The notes beneath the pieces are model-generated. The model searched no databases and was not told the origin of the DNA. It saw nothing but the letters and a program-made list of their open reading frames with translations. Below, piece by piece: positions 1-8,801 of a stretch of DNA of 64,000 nt (position 1 is the stretch's first letter; every line of letters starts with the position of its first letter). Made by a program: the position numbers and the translations under genes. This DNA comes from Pseudomonas sp. efr-133-TYG-5 (GTDB lineage Bacteria > Pseudomonadota > Gammaproteobacteria > Pseudomonadales > Pseudomonadaceae). The stretch lies in assembly GCF_030209175.1 (NCBI RefSeq), contig NZ_JARVSM010000008.1, positions 1-64,000 on the forward strand, read 5' to 3'.

Positions 1-95
1 TCATCCGGGGGCATCGCCTCCGGTTTGCTGCGCTGCACCTCCTCTCGATGTGTTCGACTTCGTCGAACGGTCGCTGCGCTCCCACCCCCGGATGA
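1..95. repeat. Inverted repeat at the left edge
   Basis: Bases 1-11 and 85-95 form a perfect 11-bp inverted repeat (TCATCCGGGGG / CCCCCGGATGA). A smaller hairpin, TTCGAC-TTC-GTCGAA, lies inside it near 53-67. No convincing coding frame crosses this stretch. It may be part of an intergenic palindromic element cut by the window edge. Confidence 0.45.
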
Positions 96-172
96 ACCCC
101 TCCACTCAGCCTGCCGAAGGGGCCGGCACGTCAAGAGCGGTACTTGATCTAACGCTCATCGTGTTGAGTGGT

Positions 173-284
<112 letters not shown>

Positions 285-298
285 AAACGCGGACCGCT

Positions 299-613
299 TG
301 ATCGTTCCCACGCTCCGCGTGGGAATACAGCCCGGGACGCTCCGCGTTCCATTCTCGAGTGTTTGCGGATGACTCGGGTGTACCGTTTCCCGCCGCGCAG
401 CTTTGATCGTTCCCACGCTCTGCGTGGGAATGCAGCCCGGGACGCTCCGCGTTCCATTCTCGAGTGTTTGCGGATGACTCGGGTGTACCGTTTGCTGCCG
501 CGCAGCTTTGATCGTTCCCACGCTCCGCGTGGGAATGCAGCCCGGGACGCTCCGCGTTCCATGTTCGAGTGTTTGCGAATGGCTCGGGTGTACCGTTTGT
601 TGCGGCAGAGCTT
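299..613. repeat. Three tandem 105-bp repeats
   Basis: Three direct copies with an exact 105-bp period start at 299, 404 and 509. They differ at a handful of positions. Each copy contains the palindrome TTCCCACGC-TCC-GCGTGGGAA (middle copy: TCT loop) followed by CAGCCCGGGACGCTCCGCG. The third copy has the most changes. Bases 614-769 after the array are unrelated, and a TATACT at 710-715 may be the -10 box of the next gene. The copies abut without spacers, so this is not a CRISPR array. Confidence 0.9.
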
Positions 614-769
614 TTGGCTTGGTTGGCAGAGGTGGTCCGTTAGTCGACCCATCCCGAAAAGGCACTGCTCGTCCCCTTTCGGGGGCTCTTTAAACTCCGC
701 GGGCGCAGGTATACTGCGCGCTTTCGCGGCTCGGCCACCGGGCCGGACTTTTTGCTTCGCGGAGCTTTC

Positions 770-997
770 ATGACTTCCCCAATCGACAACGCTGTCAGCG
801 ATGTCCCGGCAGAGCTGGCCGATGCCGGCGAATCCAAACCGACCATCGCTGCGTTCAAGTTTCCGTTCAAGCCTGGTGAGCTGGCGGCGGCCAAAGCGGC
901 CAAGCAGCCGCAGTTCAAGGGCAAGAACGGCGATCGTCACGCCAAGATCCCGGGTGTGGCGCCGTCGGGTACGCGTCGTTCGATGGGCAAGCGCTGA
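770..997 (+). CDS. Small basic protein of unknown function
   Basis: This 75-residue protein starts at ATG 770 with GGAG five bases upstream. The first 25 residues are acidic and Ala/Pro-rich. The remainder is Lys/Arg-rich (PFKPGELAAAKAAKQPQFKG) and ends in RRSMGKR, giving a strong charge split. There is no signal peptide, membrane segment or recognised domain. The basic tail suggests contact with nucleic acid or ribosomes, but that is a guess from composition. It stands alone between the repeat array and a chemoreceptor gene. Confidence 0.7.
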   Translation: MTSPIDNAVSDVPAELADAGESKPTIAAFKFPFKPGELAAAKAAKQPQFKGKNGDRHAKIPGVAPSGTRRSMGKR

Positions 998-1144
998 TTC
1001 CGTCCCGCTTCGGCCGTCACTGTGATTTTTGCTCGCAGTGATGGCTAATTGCTCAGTTCCTGAGCCAGATCAACGTTCAACCAGTAAGTGCGCTTAGAGT
1101 CAGCAGCCCTGCCGACTCTTTCCAATAAAACGAGCGCGCTTTCC

Positions 1145-2737
1145 ATGAAGATCAATCTCCCGGTGACTGGGCGCAACGTCGATGTGGCGCCTGACGCGAA
1201 CATTCTCTCGACCACCGATCTGAGCAGCGCGATCACCTACGCCAACGACGATTTCCTGCGGATCAGCGGTTACAGCCGCGATGAACTGCTGGGCACGCCG
1301 CACAATCTGCTGCGCCATCCCGACATGCCCGCGCAGGCGTTTGCGCATATGTGGCAGACGCTCAAGCGGGGGCGGTCGTGGATGGGGCTGGTGAAGAATC
1401 GTTGCAAGAACGGTGATCACTACTGGGTCAGTGCCTATGTCACACCGGTCACGCGCAATGGCGCGGCGGTGGAGTATCAGTCGGTGCGGACCCGGCCCGA
1501 CCCGCGGCAGGTGGCAGCGGCCGAGCGGGCGTATGCGCAGTTGCGGGAGGGGCGGGCGTCGCGTTGGCAGTGGTTGCCGGTGGTCAGCCTGCGGACGCGG
1601 ATCAGCGCGACGGCCATAGCCCTGTTGGGGCTGGTGCTGGGGATCGAGACATGGCTGCGGCCGGAGACCTTGTGGCTCAATGCCGCGGCATTCGTGCTTG
1701 GCAGCGCAGCCTGCGCGCTGGCGCTTGGCGGCTTGCTGCGGCCACTGGAGCGTCTCACCGCGCGGGCCCGCGCGATCGCCGACAATCCGTTGAGCCAGGC
1801 GATCTACACCGGGCGCCGCGATCAGTTCGGCCAGATCGAGTTCGCCTTGCAGATGCTCGAGGCGCAGGTCGGTGCGGTGGTCGGGCGGATCGGCGATGCT
1901 TCGCAGCGCCTCGCCGGGCACGCCGCGCAACTGGTCGATCATCTGCACAGCAGCCACACCAGCACCCTGGCCCAGCAGGCCGAAACCGATCAGGTCGCTG
2001 CGGCGATTCACCAGATGGCCGCCAGCGTGGCCGAGGTCGCCAGCCATGCGCAGCAGGCATCCGTGGCGGCGGACATGGCCGGCACGGAAACCCGCGAAGG
2101 GCATCTGCTGGTCGGCGAGAGCCGCAGCGCAGTGCTGCGCCTGGCCGAGGAACTGGCGCGGGCCACCACCGTGATTCATCAGCTCGAAGGCCACAGCAGC
2201 GAAATTTCCGGGGTGCTGGAGGTGATCCGCAGCATCGCCGAGCAGACCAACCTGCTGGCACTCAACGCTGCAATCGAGGCGGCGCGGGCCGGTGATGCCG
2301 GACGTGGATTCGCCGTGGTCGCCGATGAAGTGCGTGGGTTGGCCCTGCGCACCCAGCAATCGACCAACGAGATCCAGCGGATGATCAGCACCCTGCAGAA
2401 TGGCGCGCGGGATGCGGTGCTGGTGATGCAGCAGAGCAGCGAACATGTCGACAACAGCGTCGAACAGGCGCAACGCGCGGCACAGGCGCTCGACGGAATC
2501 AGTGGCCGGGTCGAGCAGATCACCGAGATGAGCCTGCAGATTGCCGCGGCGGTGGAGCAGCAGAGCGCGGTCAGCGAGGACATCAACCGCAACATCGTCA
2601 GCATCCGCACGGCGTGCGAACTGACGGTGGATGAAGGGCGGCAGAGCCAGCTCAACTCAGAGGATGTCGCAGGGCTGGCGGGGGATCTGCGGGCGCTGGC
2701 GCGCGAGTTCTGGGGGCGGCGCCAGCTGCGCGAGTGA
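1145..2737 (+). CDS. PAS-domain methyl-accepting chemotaxis protein
   Basis: This 530-residue chemoreceptor is of the Aer type. A PAS domain (about residues 10-110, with DDFLRISGYSRDELLGTPHN) senses an intracellular cue. Two closely spaced hydrophobic segments (about 152-171 and 176-198) anchor it in the inner membrane without a periplasmic ligand domain. The rest is a long coiled-coil signalling hairpin with the conserved tip EQTNLLALNAAIEAARAG near 365-385, which binds CheW/CheA. The frame opens at 1088, but ATG 1145 (MKINLPVTGRNVD) is the usual family start. PAS receptors of this architecture commonly follow redox state through FAD; the cofactor is not provable here. Confidence 0.9.
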   Translation: MKINLPVTGRNVDVAPDANILSTTDLSSAITYANDDFLRISGYSRDELLGTPHNLLRHPDMPAQAFAHMWQTLKRGRSWMGLVKNRCKNGDHYWVSAYVTPVTRNGAAVEYQSVRTRPDPRQVAAAERAYAQLREGRASRWQWLPVVSLRTRISATAIALLGLVLGIETWLRPETLWLNAAAFVLGSAACALALGGLLRPLERLTARARAIADNPLSQAIYTGRRDQFGQIEFALQMLEAQVGAVVGRIGDASQRLAGHAAQLVDHLHSSHTSTLAQQAETDQVAAAIHQMAASVAEVASHAQQASVAADMAGTETREGHLLVGESRSAVLRLAEELARATTVIHQLEGHSSEISGVLEVIRSIAEQTNLLALNAAIEAARAGDAGRGFAVVADEVRGLALRTQQSTNEIQRMISTLQNGARDAVLVMQQSSEHVDNSVEQAQRAAQALDGISGRVEQITEMSLQIAAAVEQQSAVSEDINRNIVSIRTACELTVDEGRQSQLNSEDVAGLAGDLRALAREFWGRRQLRE

Positions 2738-2771
2738 ACGCGTCGCCGTCGCGGGCGCTAGCGGCGCTGAG

Positions 2772-3521
2772 TCAGGCCGCCCGCAACGAAATGAACGCGT
2801 AGCTCTGCGCCGGTTCCGTGACCACCTGCGCACCGGCCGCCAACACCTGCCCGGCGATGTCATCACCGGACACATGAAACCGCCATTCGCTGGCCGCTGC
2901 GCTCGCTGGTTGCGCCTGCACCTGCTCGAGCACCGCGGCGAATGCGCCCATGTCCGGCAGGTAGGCGGTAAAGCCATCGCCCTTCAGCGCGGTGGTGCGA
3001 ATTCCGAGCGAGCCGCAGATGCTGTCCTTGAGCTGAATGTCATCGCGATCGGCCTGGCGCGAACGCTGGATCAGCCCGACCAGTTCCTGATCCACCAGCG
3101 TACCGCCGACGATCAGCTGCGGCCCTTGCTGCCACGACTCTGGCGGGCAGTCCTTGGCCATCGGGTCGAGCGCGATGTGCGGATTGATTTCGGCCGGGTA
3201 GATGCGGCACACCAGTGGCCGGCGCTCGTAGATGCGGCACAGGTTGTCTTCGTCAAGATTCCGGCAGCGGCCGACGTTATAGGCGGCGAAGGTGATCGCC
3301 ACGTGCGCCTGCGATTCGCCGCTGCGCACCCGCACCGAGCGGCGTTCGGCATGCTCGCGTTGCTGCGCCGGCAAGCCCAGGCCATTGCCGAGGAAGGCCT
3401 CCACCAGGACGATCACCTGACCACCATCGGCCGCCCACATGCGCGTTTCGGCCAGGGTCAGCGGTACATGGTGGTCGGTGCAGCACTTGCCGCAGCCTAC
3501 GCAGGAAAACGTCGTATTCAT
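2772..3521 (-). CDS. YkgJ-family cysteine-cluster protein
   Basis: This 249-residue protein has the N-terminal motif CVGCGKCC (residues 7-14) and a second Cys set in CRNLDEDNLCRIYERRPLVC. The pattern is that of the YkgJ/FliB-like zinc- or iron-binding family, whose biochemical role is mostly unknown. ATG 3521 (MNTTF) is preferred; an upstream TTG at 3539 in the same frame has no better ribosome site. The C-terminal half is Ala/Gln-rich and may be specific to pseudomonads. It lies tail to tail with the chemoreceptor. Confidence 0.8.
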   Translation of the reverse strand: MNTTFSCVGCGKCCTDHHVPLTLAETRMWAADGGQVIVLVEAFLGNGLGLPAQQREHAERRSVRVRSGESQAHVAITFAAYNVGRCRNLDEDNLCRIYERRPLVCRIYPAEINPHIALDPMAKDCPPESWQQGPQLIVGGTLVDQELVGLIQRSRQADRDDIQLKDSICGSLGIRTTALKGDGFTAYLPDMGAFAAVLEQVQAQPASAAASEWRFHVSGDDIAGQVLAAGAQVVTEPAQSYAFISLRAA

Positions 3522-3604
3522 TGCGCGATCAATCTTCAATCAAGGTGTGAAGCGGCGCCGGAAAGTCGCCATGCAGGCCCTGATCGAAGCAAGTTGTGCG
3601 CCAC

Positions 3605-3931
3605 TCAGCGGGTTTTGCCGGTCGGGCGGATCGAGTCCCACTCGGTGACGTAGGCGGTTTTCGACTTTTTGTTGTACAGGCACAGCTCGGTGCCTTGCTG
3701 GCCTTTCATGTGTTTCTGCGGATATTGGCCTTGCAGCAACACCGCGGTGTAGCCGACCCGATCATCGAATTGCGCGGCGTTACCGACCGGTTTCGGGCTC
3801 TTCAGGCCGCTGGCCTGGGTGCAGCTGGCGAGCACGGTTTTGTCGTAGGCGGCCCAGGCGTCGGGGCTGGAGGCGTGCGCTTGAGTGGCGAGCGCGCTGA
3901 GGCAGAGCAGGCTGAAGGTAAGGGTTTTCAT
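3605..3931 (-). CDS. Periplasmic protein of unknown function
   Basis: This 108-residue protein begins with a clear Sec signal peptide (MKTLTFSLLCLSALATQAHA, cleavage after AHA). The mature part is about 88 residues with two cysteines (SCTQ and LCLYNKK), possibly a disulfide. I recognise no domain. It reads as a small secreted or periplasmic protein conserved in the genus. It is a stand-alone gene between the cysteine-cluster gene and a GNAT gene on the same strand. Confidence 0.75.
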   Translation of the reverse strand: MKTLTFSLLCLSALATQAHASSPDAWAAYDKTVLASCTQASGLKSPKPVGNAAQFDDRVGYTAVLLQGQYPQKHMKGQQGTELCLYNKKSKTAYVTEWDSIRPTGKTR

Positions 3932-4054
3932 GCGGGGGCATCCTTGGACTGAGTGGAGTCGAAGGTTGGAGTATGGCCAAAGGCATTTGTTGCGTCAGGA
4001 CTGCAGGCTTTGGCAGCGCCGGCAGGCGCTGTCCAGGCGAGGCTGCGGATGCGC

Positions 4055-4537
4055 TCAGTCCGGCACCCATTCGCGGCGGACCACATACATCCCGGCACTT
4101 TCATACAAACGCTGCGCGCGCAGGTTGTCCTCCAGCACCTTCAAGTCGACGAAGCCTTCGCGCCGCTGCAGAAATGCCTTGAACGCGTGCAGCAGCAAGG
4201 CGCGCCCCAAGCCCTGGCCCTGCCGGCGTGGATGCACCACCAGATTCTTGATGTAGGCACTGGTCCAGCACTGCGCCACGCCGACAATGCCCGCGGCATC
4301 CCTGGCAATGAAGCACAGCGCCGGGTCGTATTCGGGGTCACGCTCGAAGCGCTGTTGCCAGACCGGCAGCGCCGGCACCCGGCCGCCGCTCTCGCGGTAG
4401 CCGAGTTGCATCAACTCATGCAGCGCCGGCGCCAGTTCCGCGCGGTAGGTGCCCAGTTCGACACCCGCTGGCCAGGCGCAGTCCGGCACGTCGGCGCGAA
4501 GATCGCGGCGCATCAGCAGGCAGTAGCTGTCGGCCAA
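4055..4537 (-). CDS. GNAT-family N-acetyltransferase
   Basis: This 160-residue protein shows the GNAT acetyl-CoA loop VVHPRRQGQGLGRALLLHAF (V, then Q-x-x-G-x-G) preceded by the strand AYIKNL. The C-terminal block LKVLEDNLRAQRLYESAGM contains the usual Asn and Tyr. The substrate cannot be predicted. The frame starts at TTG 4537, three bases after the cheV stop, with AGGG upstream. An internal ATG at 4513 is possible. Close spacing suggests co-transcription with cheV. Confidence 0.85.
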   Translation of the reverse strand: MADSYCLLMRRDLRADVPDCAWPAGVELGTYRAELAPALHELMQLGYRESGGRVPALPVWQQRFERDPEYDPALCFIARDAAGIVGVAQCWTSAYIKNLVVHPRRQGQGLGRALLLHAFKAFLQRREGFVDLKVLEDNLRAQRLYESAGMYVVRREWVPD

Positions 4538-4540
4538 GAC

Positions 4541-5443
4541 TCAGTGACCCTGGGCGGCGACATGTTTCGCCGCCTCGATCAGGCAGTGGGTCAGCTCCGG
4601 CGAGGAAAACTTGGTCAGCACACCGTTGGCGCCGGCCTGCCGGGCCTTTTCGCTGTTCATCGCGCTGTCCAGCGAGGTGTGCAGCAGCACGTACAAATGG
4701 GCGAAATCCGGGGTTTCGCGCAGTGTGCGGGTGAACGCATAGCCATCCATCTCGGACATCTCGATGTCGGAGACGATCAGGTTGATCTGCTGCGCTGTGC
4801 CTTGCAGGTCGAGCAGGCAGTCGATGGCTTCCTTGGCACTGCGCGCGGTGTGGCATTGCAGGCCGAGGTTGCGCAGGGTGTGCACCGATTGCTGCAGCGC
4901 TACCTGGCTGTCATCGACCACCAGAATGCGCGCATTGCCGAGCACTTCGGCGTCTTCCATGCTCAGCTCGGTCGGGGCCATGTCGATCTGCGCCGGGGCG
5001 ATGCCGTGGATGACTTTTTCGATGTCCAGCACCTGCACCAGCGTGCCGTCCACCGAGGTCACGCCGGTGATGTAGGCACGGGTGCCGCCGGAGCCGAAGG
5101 GCGGCGGTTTGATGTCGGTGGTCAGGCAGTGGACGATCTTGCTCACGGCCTGCACGTGCAGACCCTGTTTCGAACGGCTGACGTCGGTGACGATCAGGCA
5201 GCCGCCGTTCGGGTCTTCCAGCGGTCGTTCACCGATGGCGCGGCTCAGGTCGATCACCGACAGCGACGCGCCGCGCAGGGTGGCGATGCCTTTGACGTGG
5301 GGGTGCGACTCCGGCAGCTTGGTCAGCGGCGGGCAGGGGATGATTTCACTGACTTTCAGCAGGTTGATCGCCATCAGCTTGCCGCTGCGCAAGGTAAACA
5401 GCAGAAGCGAAAGTGAATCTGCGCGGGCTTTGGTGGAAGACAT
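4541..5443 (-). CDS. cheV: Chemotaxis coupling protein CheV
   Basis: This 300-residue protein has a CheW-like coupling domain (about 10-160) fused to a response-regulator receiver domain (about 170-295). The receiver has ILVVDDSQ at its start, a phospho-acceptor Asp in IVSDIEMSEMDG and the conserved Lys in LTKF. CheV links chemoreceptors to CheA, and its phosphorylation helps adaptation. The PAS chemoreceptor gene nearby may be a partner; pseudomonads usually carry several CheV paralogues, so the pairing is inference. The following GNAT gene starts three bases after the stop. Confidence 0.92.
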   Translation of the reverse strand: MSSTKARADSLSLLLFTLRSGKLMAINLLKVSEIIPCPPLTKLPESHPHVKGIATLRGASLSVIDLSRAIGERPLEDPNGGCLIVTDVSRSKQGLHVQAVSKIVHCLTTDIKPPPFGSGGTRAYITGVTSVDGTLVQVLDIEKVIHGIAPAQIDMAPTELSMEDAEVLGNARILVVDDSQVALQQSVHTLRNLGLQCHTARSAKEAIDCLLDLQGTAQQINLIVSDIEMSEMDGYAFTRTLRETPDFAHLYVLLHTSLDSAMNSEKARQAGANGVLTKFSSPELTHCLIEAAKHVAAQGH

Positions 5444-5564
5444 ATGAACCTTCTGTGGAAAACGTGGTGGGCGAAGGTGGACATCGCCAGAAACGATTGA
5501 TGCCGGGTTATCGGCGTCAACAGGTCGGGCTTTAGGTCGGTTGTCGCGGCGGCGGGAGTCAAAA

Positions 5565-5654
5565 GCCCCTCACCCCAACCCGCTCCCAGAGGGAGAGTAG
5601 CCGACCGCATCCCCAATCAGTCCTTTTCTCCAAGGGGGAGAGGGTGGGATGAGG
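5565..5654. repeat. Imperfect intergenic palindrome (CCCTCACCC-type)
   Basis: Between norR and cheV, CCCCTCACCCCAACCCGCTC and the oppositely oriented GGGGGAGAGGGTGGGATGAG form imperfect long arms around a central AGAGGGAGAG...CTCCAAGG stretch. This is the look of a dispersed extragenic palindrome. It lies just downstream of norR and might act in transcription termination or mRNA protection, but has no clean U-run. Confidence 0.55.
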
Positions 5655-5660
5655 ACGCTT

Positions 5661-7220
5661 TTAGCCTTTGATCCCCAAGCGCTTGGCCATCCGCCCGAGA
5701 TTCGCCCGATCCAGCCCTAACTCGCGCGCCGCACTCGCCCAGTTATCCTGATTGCGCGCCAGCGCCGCGCTGATCAGGCGCCGCTGATACTGCTCGGTCG
5801 CACTGCGCAGATCCGCGCTGATCAGCGGCATCTCGCTCACCGCCCCAGCAGGCGCCTCAACCGAGTTATCCACAACCTCGCGCGGCAGATCCAGATCTGC
5901 CGCACTGAGGCTGAGAATCTTCGGCCGGACCTTGCAGTTGCCCAAGGCTTTCAGTGCGCTGCGACCAATCAGGTGTTCCAGCTCGCGCACGTTGCCAGGC
6001 CAGGTGTAGGCGAGCAACGCTTCCTGAGCGTCGCTGCTCAGGCGCAGGCTGTTGAGGCCCATGCGCGAGCGGTTCTGTTCGAGGAAAAAACCGCTGAGCA
6101 GCAACACGTCGCGCCCGCGATCGCGCAGTGCCGGCACCCGCAACGGGTAGACGCTGAGGCGATGGTAGAAGTCGGCGCGGTAGCGGCCACTGCGCACTTC
6201 TTCGGCGAGGTCGCGGTTGGTCGCGGCGATCAGGCGGACATCGACCTGATGTTCCTTGTCCGAACCCAGGCGCTGCAACTGGCCGCTCTGCAGCACGCGC
6301 AACAGCTTGGCCTGCACGGTCAGGGACAACTCGCCGACCTCGTCGAGAAACAGCGTGCCGCCATTGGCCAGCTCGAACTTGCCGCGGCGGTCGCTGGTGG
6401 CGCCGGTGAAGGCGCCGCGCACATGGCCGAACAGTTCGCTTTCCACCAGGGTGTCGGGCAGGGCGGCGCAGTTGAGGCTGATGATCGGCTTGTCGGCGCG
6501 CGGTGAGGCCGCGTGGATGGCCTGGGCCACCAGTTCTTTGCCGACCCCGGTTTCGCCGGTGATCAGTACGGTCAGGTCACTGCCGCCGACCAGGGCGATT
6601 TCTTCCACCAGGCGTTTGTGCGCCTTGCTCTGGCCGATCATCTCGCGCTGCTGCTGGCCGCTGGCCTGGCGATAGACCTCGGCGCGCTGGTGCTCGTCCT
6701 CGACCCGCAGCGCCAGGCGCTCGATGCGCTCGGCGGCGTTGACGGTGGCGGCGGCGAGGCTGGCGAAGGCTTGCAGGGCGTCCAGTTCGATCGGCTCGAA
6801 ACGTTCAGGGTCGAGGGCGTCGAGGGTAATCAGGCCCCAGAGCTTTTCATCGACGAACAACGGACAGCCGAGGCAGTCGTGAACTTCCAGGTGATCGTCG
6901 AGGCCATCGACCAGGCCGTCATAGGGGTCGGGCAGGTCACTGTCGGCGGCGAAACGGGTCGGCCCGCTGCCGGCCAGCAGCACCGCGAAGCGCGGGTGTT
7001 CGCTGACCTTGAAGCGGCGACCGAGGGTGTCGGTGCTCAAGCCGTCCACGGCCAGCGGCACCAGCCATTCGCCATCAAGGCGCAGCAGCGCGGCGGCATC
7101 GCACGGCAACAGCGCACGCATGGCTTCGAGCAGGCGTCGGTAGCGCTCGCCCTCGGGCAGTTCGCGGGACAGGTCGGACACCAGGGGCAGCAGGGCGGTC
7201 AACAGGGATTTGGCAGTCAT
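5661..7220 (-). CDS. norR: Nitric-oxide-responsive sigma-54 activator NorR (FhpR-like)
   Basis: This 519-residue bacterial enhancer-binding protein has an N-terminal GAF domain (about 20-170, where NorR binds NO at a non-haem iron), a AAA+ domain with Walker A GETGVGKE (222-229) and sigma-54 contact loop GAFTGA (269-274), and a C-terminal Fis-type helix-turn-helix (NWASAARELGLDRANLGRMA). ATG 7220 is chosen because MTAKSLLTALLPLV is the family N-terminus; the frame extends to 7280 but would run over the enhancer sites. It diverges from hmp, as in other pseudomonads where this regulator controls the NO-detoxifying flavohaemoprotein. Confidence 0.93.
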   Translation of the reverse strand: MTAKSLLTALLPLVSDLSRELPEGERYRRLLEAMRALLPCDAAALLRLDGEWLVPLAVDGLSTDTLGRRFKVSEHPRFAVLLAGSGPTRFAADSDLPDPYDGLVDGLDDHLEVHDCLGCPLFVDEKLWGLITLDALDPERFEPIELDALQAFASLAAATVNAAERIERLALRVEDEHQRAEVYRQASGQQQREMIGQSKAHKRLVEEIALVGGSDLTVLITGETGVGKELVAQAIHAASPRADKPIISLNCAALPDTLVESELFGHVRGAFTGATSDRRGKFELANGGTLFLDEVGELSLTVQAKLLRVLQSGQLQRLGSDKEHQVDVRLIAATNRDLAEEVRSGRYRADFYHRLSVYPLRVPALRDRGRDVLLLSGFFLEQNRSRMGLNSLRLSSDAQEALLAYTWPGNVRELEHLIGRSALKALGNCKVRPKILSLSAADLDLPREVVDNSVEAPAGAVSEMPLISADLRSATEQYQRRLISAALARNQDNWASAARELGLDRANLGRMAKRLGIKG

Positions 7221-7229
7221 GGTCGTGTA

Positions 7230-7285
7230 GTCAAAGAGACTCGATGTAGTCGAAGCGACTATACGGCGTTGATTGTCCATATGAC
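7230..7285. promoter_or_regulatory. Three NorR enhancer sites (GT-N7-AC)
   Basis: Three matches to the NorR consensus GT-(N7)-AC lie between norR and hmp: GTCAAAGAGAC at 7230-7240, GTCGAAGCGAC at 7249-7259 and GTCCATATGAC at 7275-7285. The middle one sits in the palindrome TAGTC-GAAGC-GACTA. Three sites upstream of a sigma-54 promoter is the arrangement described for NorR in E. coli. The sites lie about 40-95 bp upstream of the candidate promoter. Confidence 0.8.
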
Positions 7286-7325
7286 TACACTGTTTTTAAG
7301 TTATTGATTTTTATAGATAAATTAG

Positions 7326-7342
7326 TTGGCACGAAAGGTGGA
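7326..7342 (+). promoter_or_regulatory. Candidate sigma-54 promoter of hmp
   Basis: TTGGCACG at 7326-7333 matches the -24 half of the sigma-54 consensus (YTGGCACG-N4-TTGCW) exactly. The -12 half is GTGGA and deviates from TTGCW. Position fits well: it lies downstream of the three NorR sites, and transcription would begin about 30 bases before ATG 7385. Confidence 0.55.
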
Positions 7343-7384
7343 ATGGATAAGGCAACTTTTCAATATCGCTCGGGAGTCAACCTT

Positions 7385-8566
7385 ATGCTTAGCGTTCAGG
7401 ATCGTGCCATCGTCAAATCCACCGTGCCTTTGCTGGAAAGCGGCGGTGAAGCGCTGATCACCCACTTCTACCGCATGATGCTCTCTGAATACCCGGAAGT
7501 CCGCCCGCTGTTCAACCAGGCGCACCAGGCCAGCGGCGACCAGCCCCGCGCGTTGGCCAACGGCGTGCTGATGTACGCCCGGCACATCGATCAGCTCGAC
7601 CAGTTGGGCGATCTGGTGGCGAAGATCATCAACAAGCATGTCGCCCTGCAGATTCTTCCGGAGCATTACCCGATTGTCGGCACCTGCCTGCTGCGGGCGA
7701 TCAGCGAAGTGCTCGGCGAGGAAATCGCCACTCCCGACGTGATGAGCGCCTGGGGCGCGGCCTACGGGCAACTGGCGCAGATTCTGATCGGCGCCGAAAC
7801 CGCCATCTACGACCAGAAGGAGCAGGCCGTGGGCGGCTGGCGCGGGGCGCGGACGTTCATCGTCGCCGCCAGGGTCGAGGAAAGCGCGGAAATCACTTCG
7901 TTCTATTTCGAACCGGCGGACCAAGGCCCGATTCTCGCCGCCGAGCCGGGGCAGTACATCGGCATGAAACTGCTCCTCGATGGCGAGGAAATCCGGCGCA
8001 ACTACTCGCTGTCGGCCCTGGCCAACAAAGGTCAATACCGCATCAGCGTCAAGCGTGAACCGGGTGGTCGTGCCTCCAACCATTTGCACGATCGACTGCA
8101 CGTCGGCGCGAGCATTCAGCTGTTCCCGCCTTCGGGCGAATTCACCCTGGCGGCCAGTGACAAACCGCTGGTGCTGATCAGCGGCGGCGTCGGCATCACC
8201 CCGACCCTGGCCATGCTCGAAGCGGCGCTGCAGACCGAGCGCCCGGTGCACTTCATCCACTGCGCGCGCAATGGCCGCGTGCATGCCTTCCGTGACTGGA
8301 TCGATGAGCTGGCCGCACGTCATCCGCAACTCAAGCGTTTTTACTGCTACGCCGAAGATGACGGTGTGAGCCCGGCGGCGGACAAGGTCGGGATGTTGAC
8401 GCAGGAGTTGCTGGGCGAGTGGCTGCCGCAGCAGCGGGATGTCGATGCCTACTTCCTCGGGCCAAAGGGTTTCATGGCGGCGATCAAGCGTCACCTCAAA
8501 GCGCTGGGCGTACCGGAGCAGCAGAGCCGTTATGAGTTCTTTGGCCCGGCCGCTGCTTTGGAGTAA
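7385..8566 (+). CDS. hmp: Flavohaemoprotein, NO dioxygenase
   Basis: This 393-residue cytoplasmic enzyme converts NO plus O2 to nitrate using NAD(P)H. The N-terminal globin domain has distal Tyr29 and Gln53 and proximal His85 at the canonical positions. The FAD domain follows with RRNYSLSA, then the NAD-binding domain with GGVGITPTLAMLE. Length matches the family. ATG 7385 (MLSVQDRAIVKST) has GGGAG about ten bases upstream; the frame opens earlier at 7304. It is divergent from norR and presumably NorR/sigma-54-controlled (gene name fhp in P. aeruginosa). Confidence 0.96.
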   Translation: MLSVQDRAIVKSTVPLLESGGEALITHFYRMMLSEYPEVRPLFNQAHQASGDQPRALANGVLMYARHIDQLDQLGDLVAKIINKHVALQILPEHYPIVGTCLLRAISEVLGEEIATPDVMSAWGAAYGQLAQILIGAETAIYDQKEQAVGGWRGARTFIVAARVEESAEITSFYFEPADQGPILAAEPGQYIGMKLLLDGEEIRRNYSLSALANKGQYRISVKREPGGRASNHLHDRLHVGASIQLFPPSGEFTLAASDKPLVLISGGVGITPTLAMLEAALQTERPVHFIHCARNGRVHAFRDWIDELAARHPQLKRFYCYAEDDGVSPAADKVGMLTQELLGEWLPQQRDVDAYFLGPKGFMAAIKRHLKALGVPEQQSRYEFFGPAAALE

Positions 8567-8587
8567 TTGTCAAAACCGAGTCGTCTG

Positions 8588-8678
8588 CATCGCGGGCAAG
8601 CCCGCTCCCACAGGATTTGTGGCGTGCACAGAATCTGTGAACGACGCTGAATCTGTGGGAGCGGGCTTGCCCGCGATG
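8588..8678. repeat. REPIN (GCGGGCTTGCCCGC family)
   Basis: Two inverted REP units with perfect 26-bp arms (8588-8613 and 8653-8678, core GGGAGCGGGCTTGCCCGCGA) surround about 39 bp. This is a full REP doublet as mobilised in trans by RAYT transposases. It lies just after hmp; no RAYT gene is present in the window. The same family recurs at 52290-52377. Confidence 0.92.
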
Positions 8679-8801
8679 GTCGTTATGCGGTCTTGATTGT
8701 TAAATTCTGTTTAAAGGTTAATCGTTTCTTAACCGGTTTATCGTTTATTCCCCGATGCTGATGATAGGCGCTCGTTCGTTTACATGATCAGGATCGCCCC
8801 C

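Noticed and set aside
299..613. CRISPR array
   Set aside because: Units are 105 bp, directly adjacent, with no variable spacers and no cas genes nearby.
1100..2473. Long minus-strand ORF opposite the chemoreceptor gene
   Set aside because: It is the antisense shadow of a GC-rich gene with strong third-position bias; the protein is His/Gln/Arg-rich with no recognisable motif, whereas the plus strand encodes PAS and methyl-accepting signatures.
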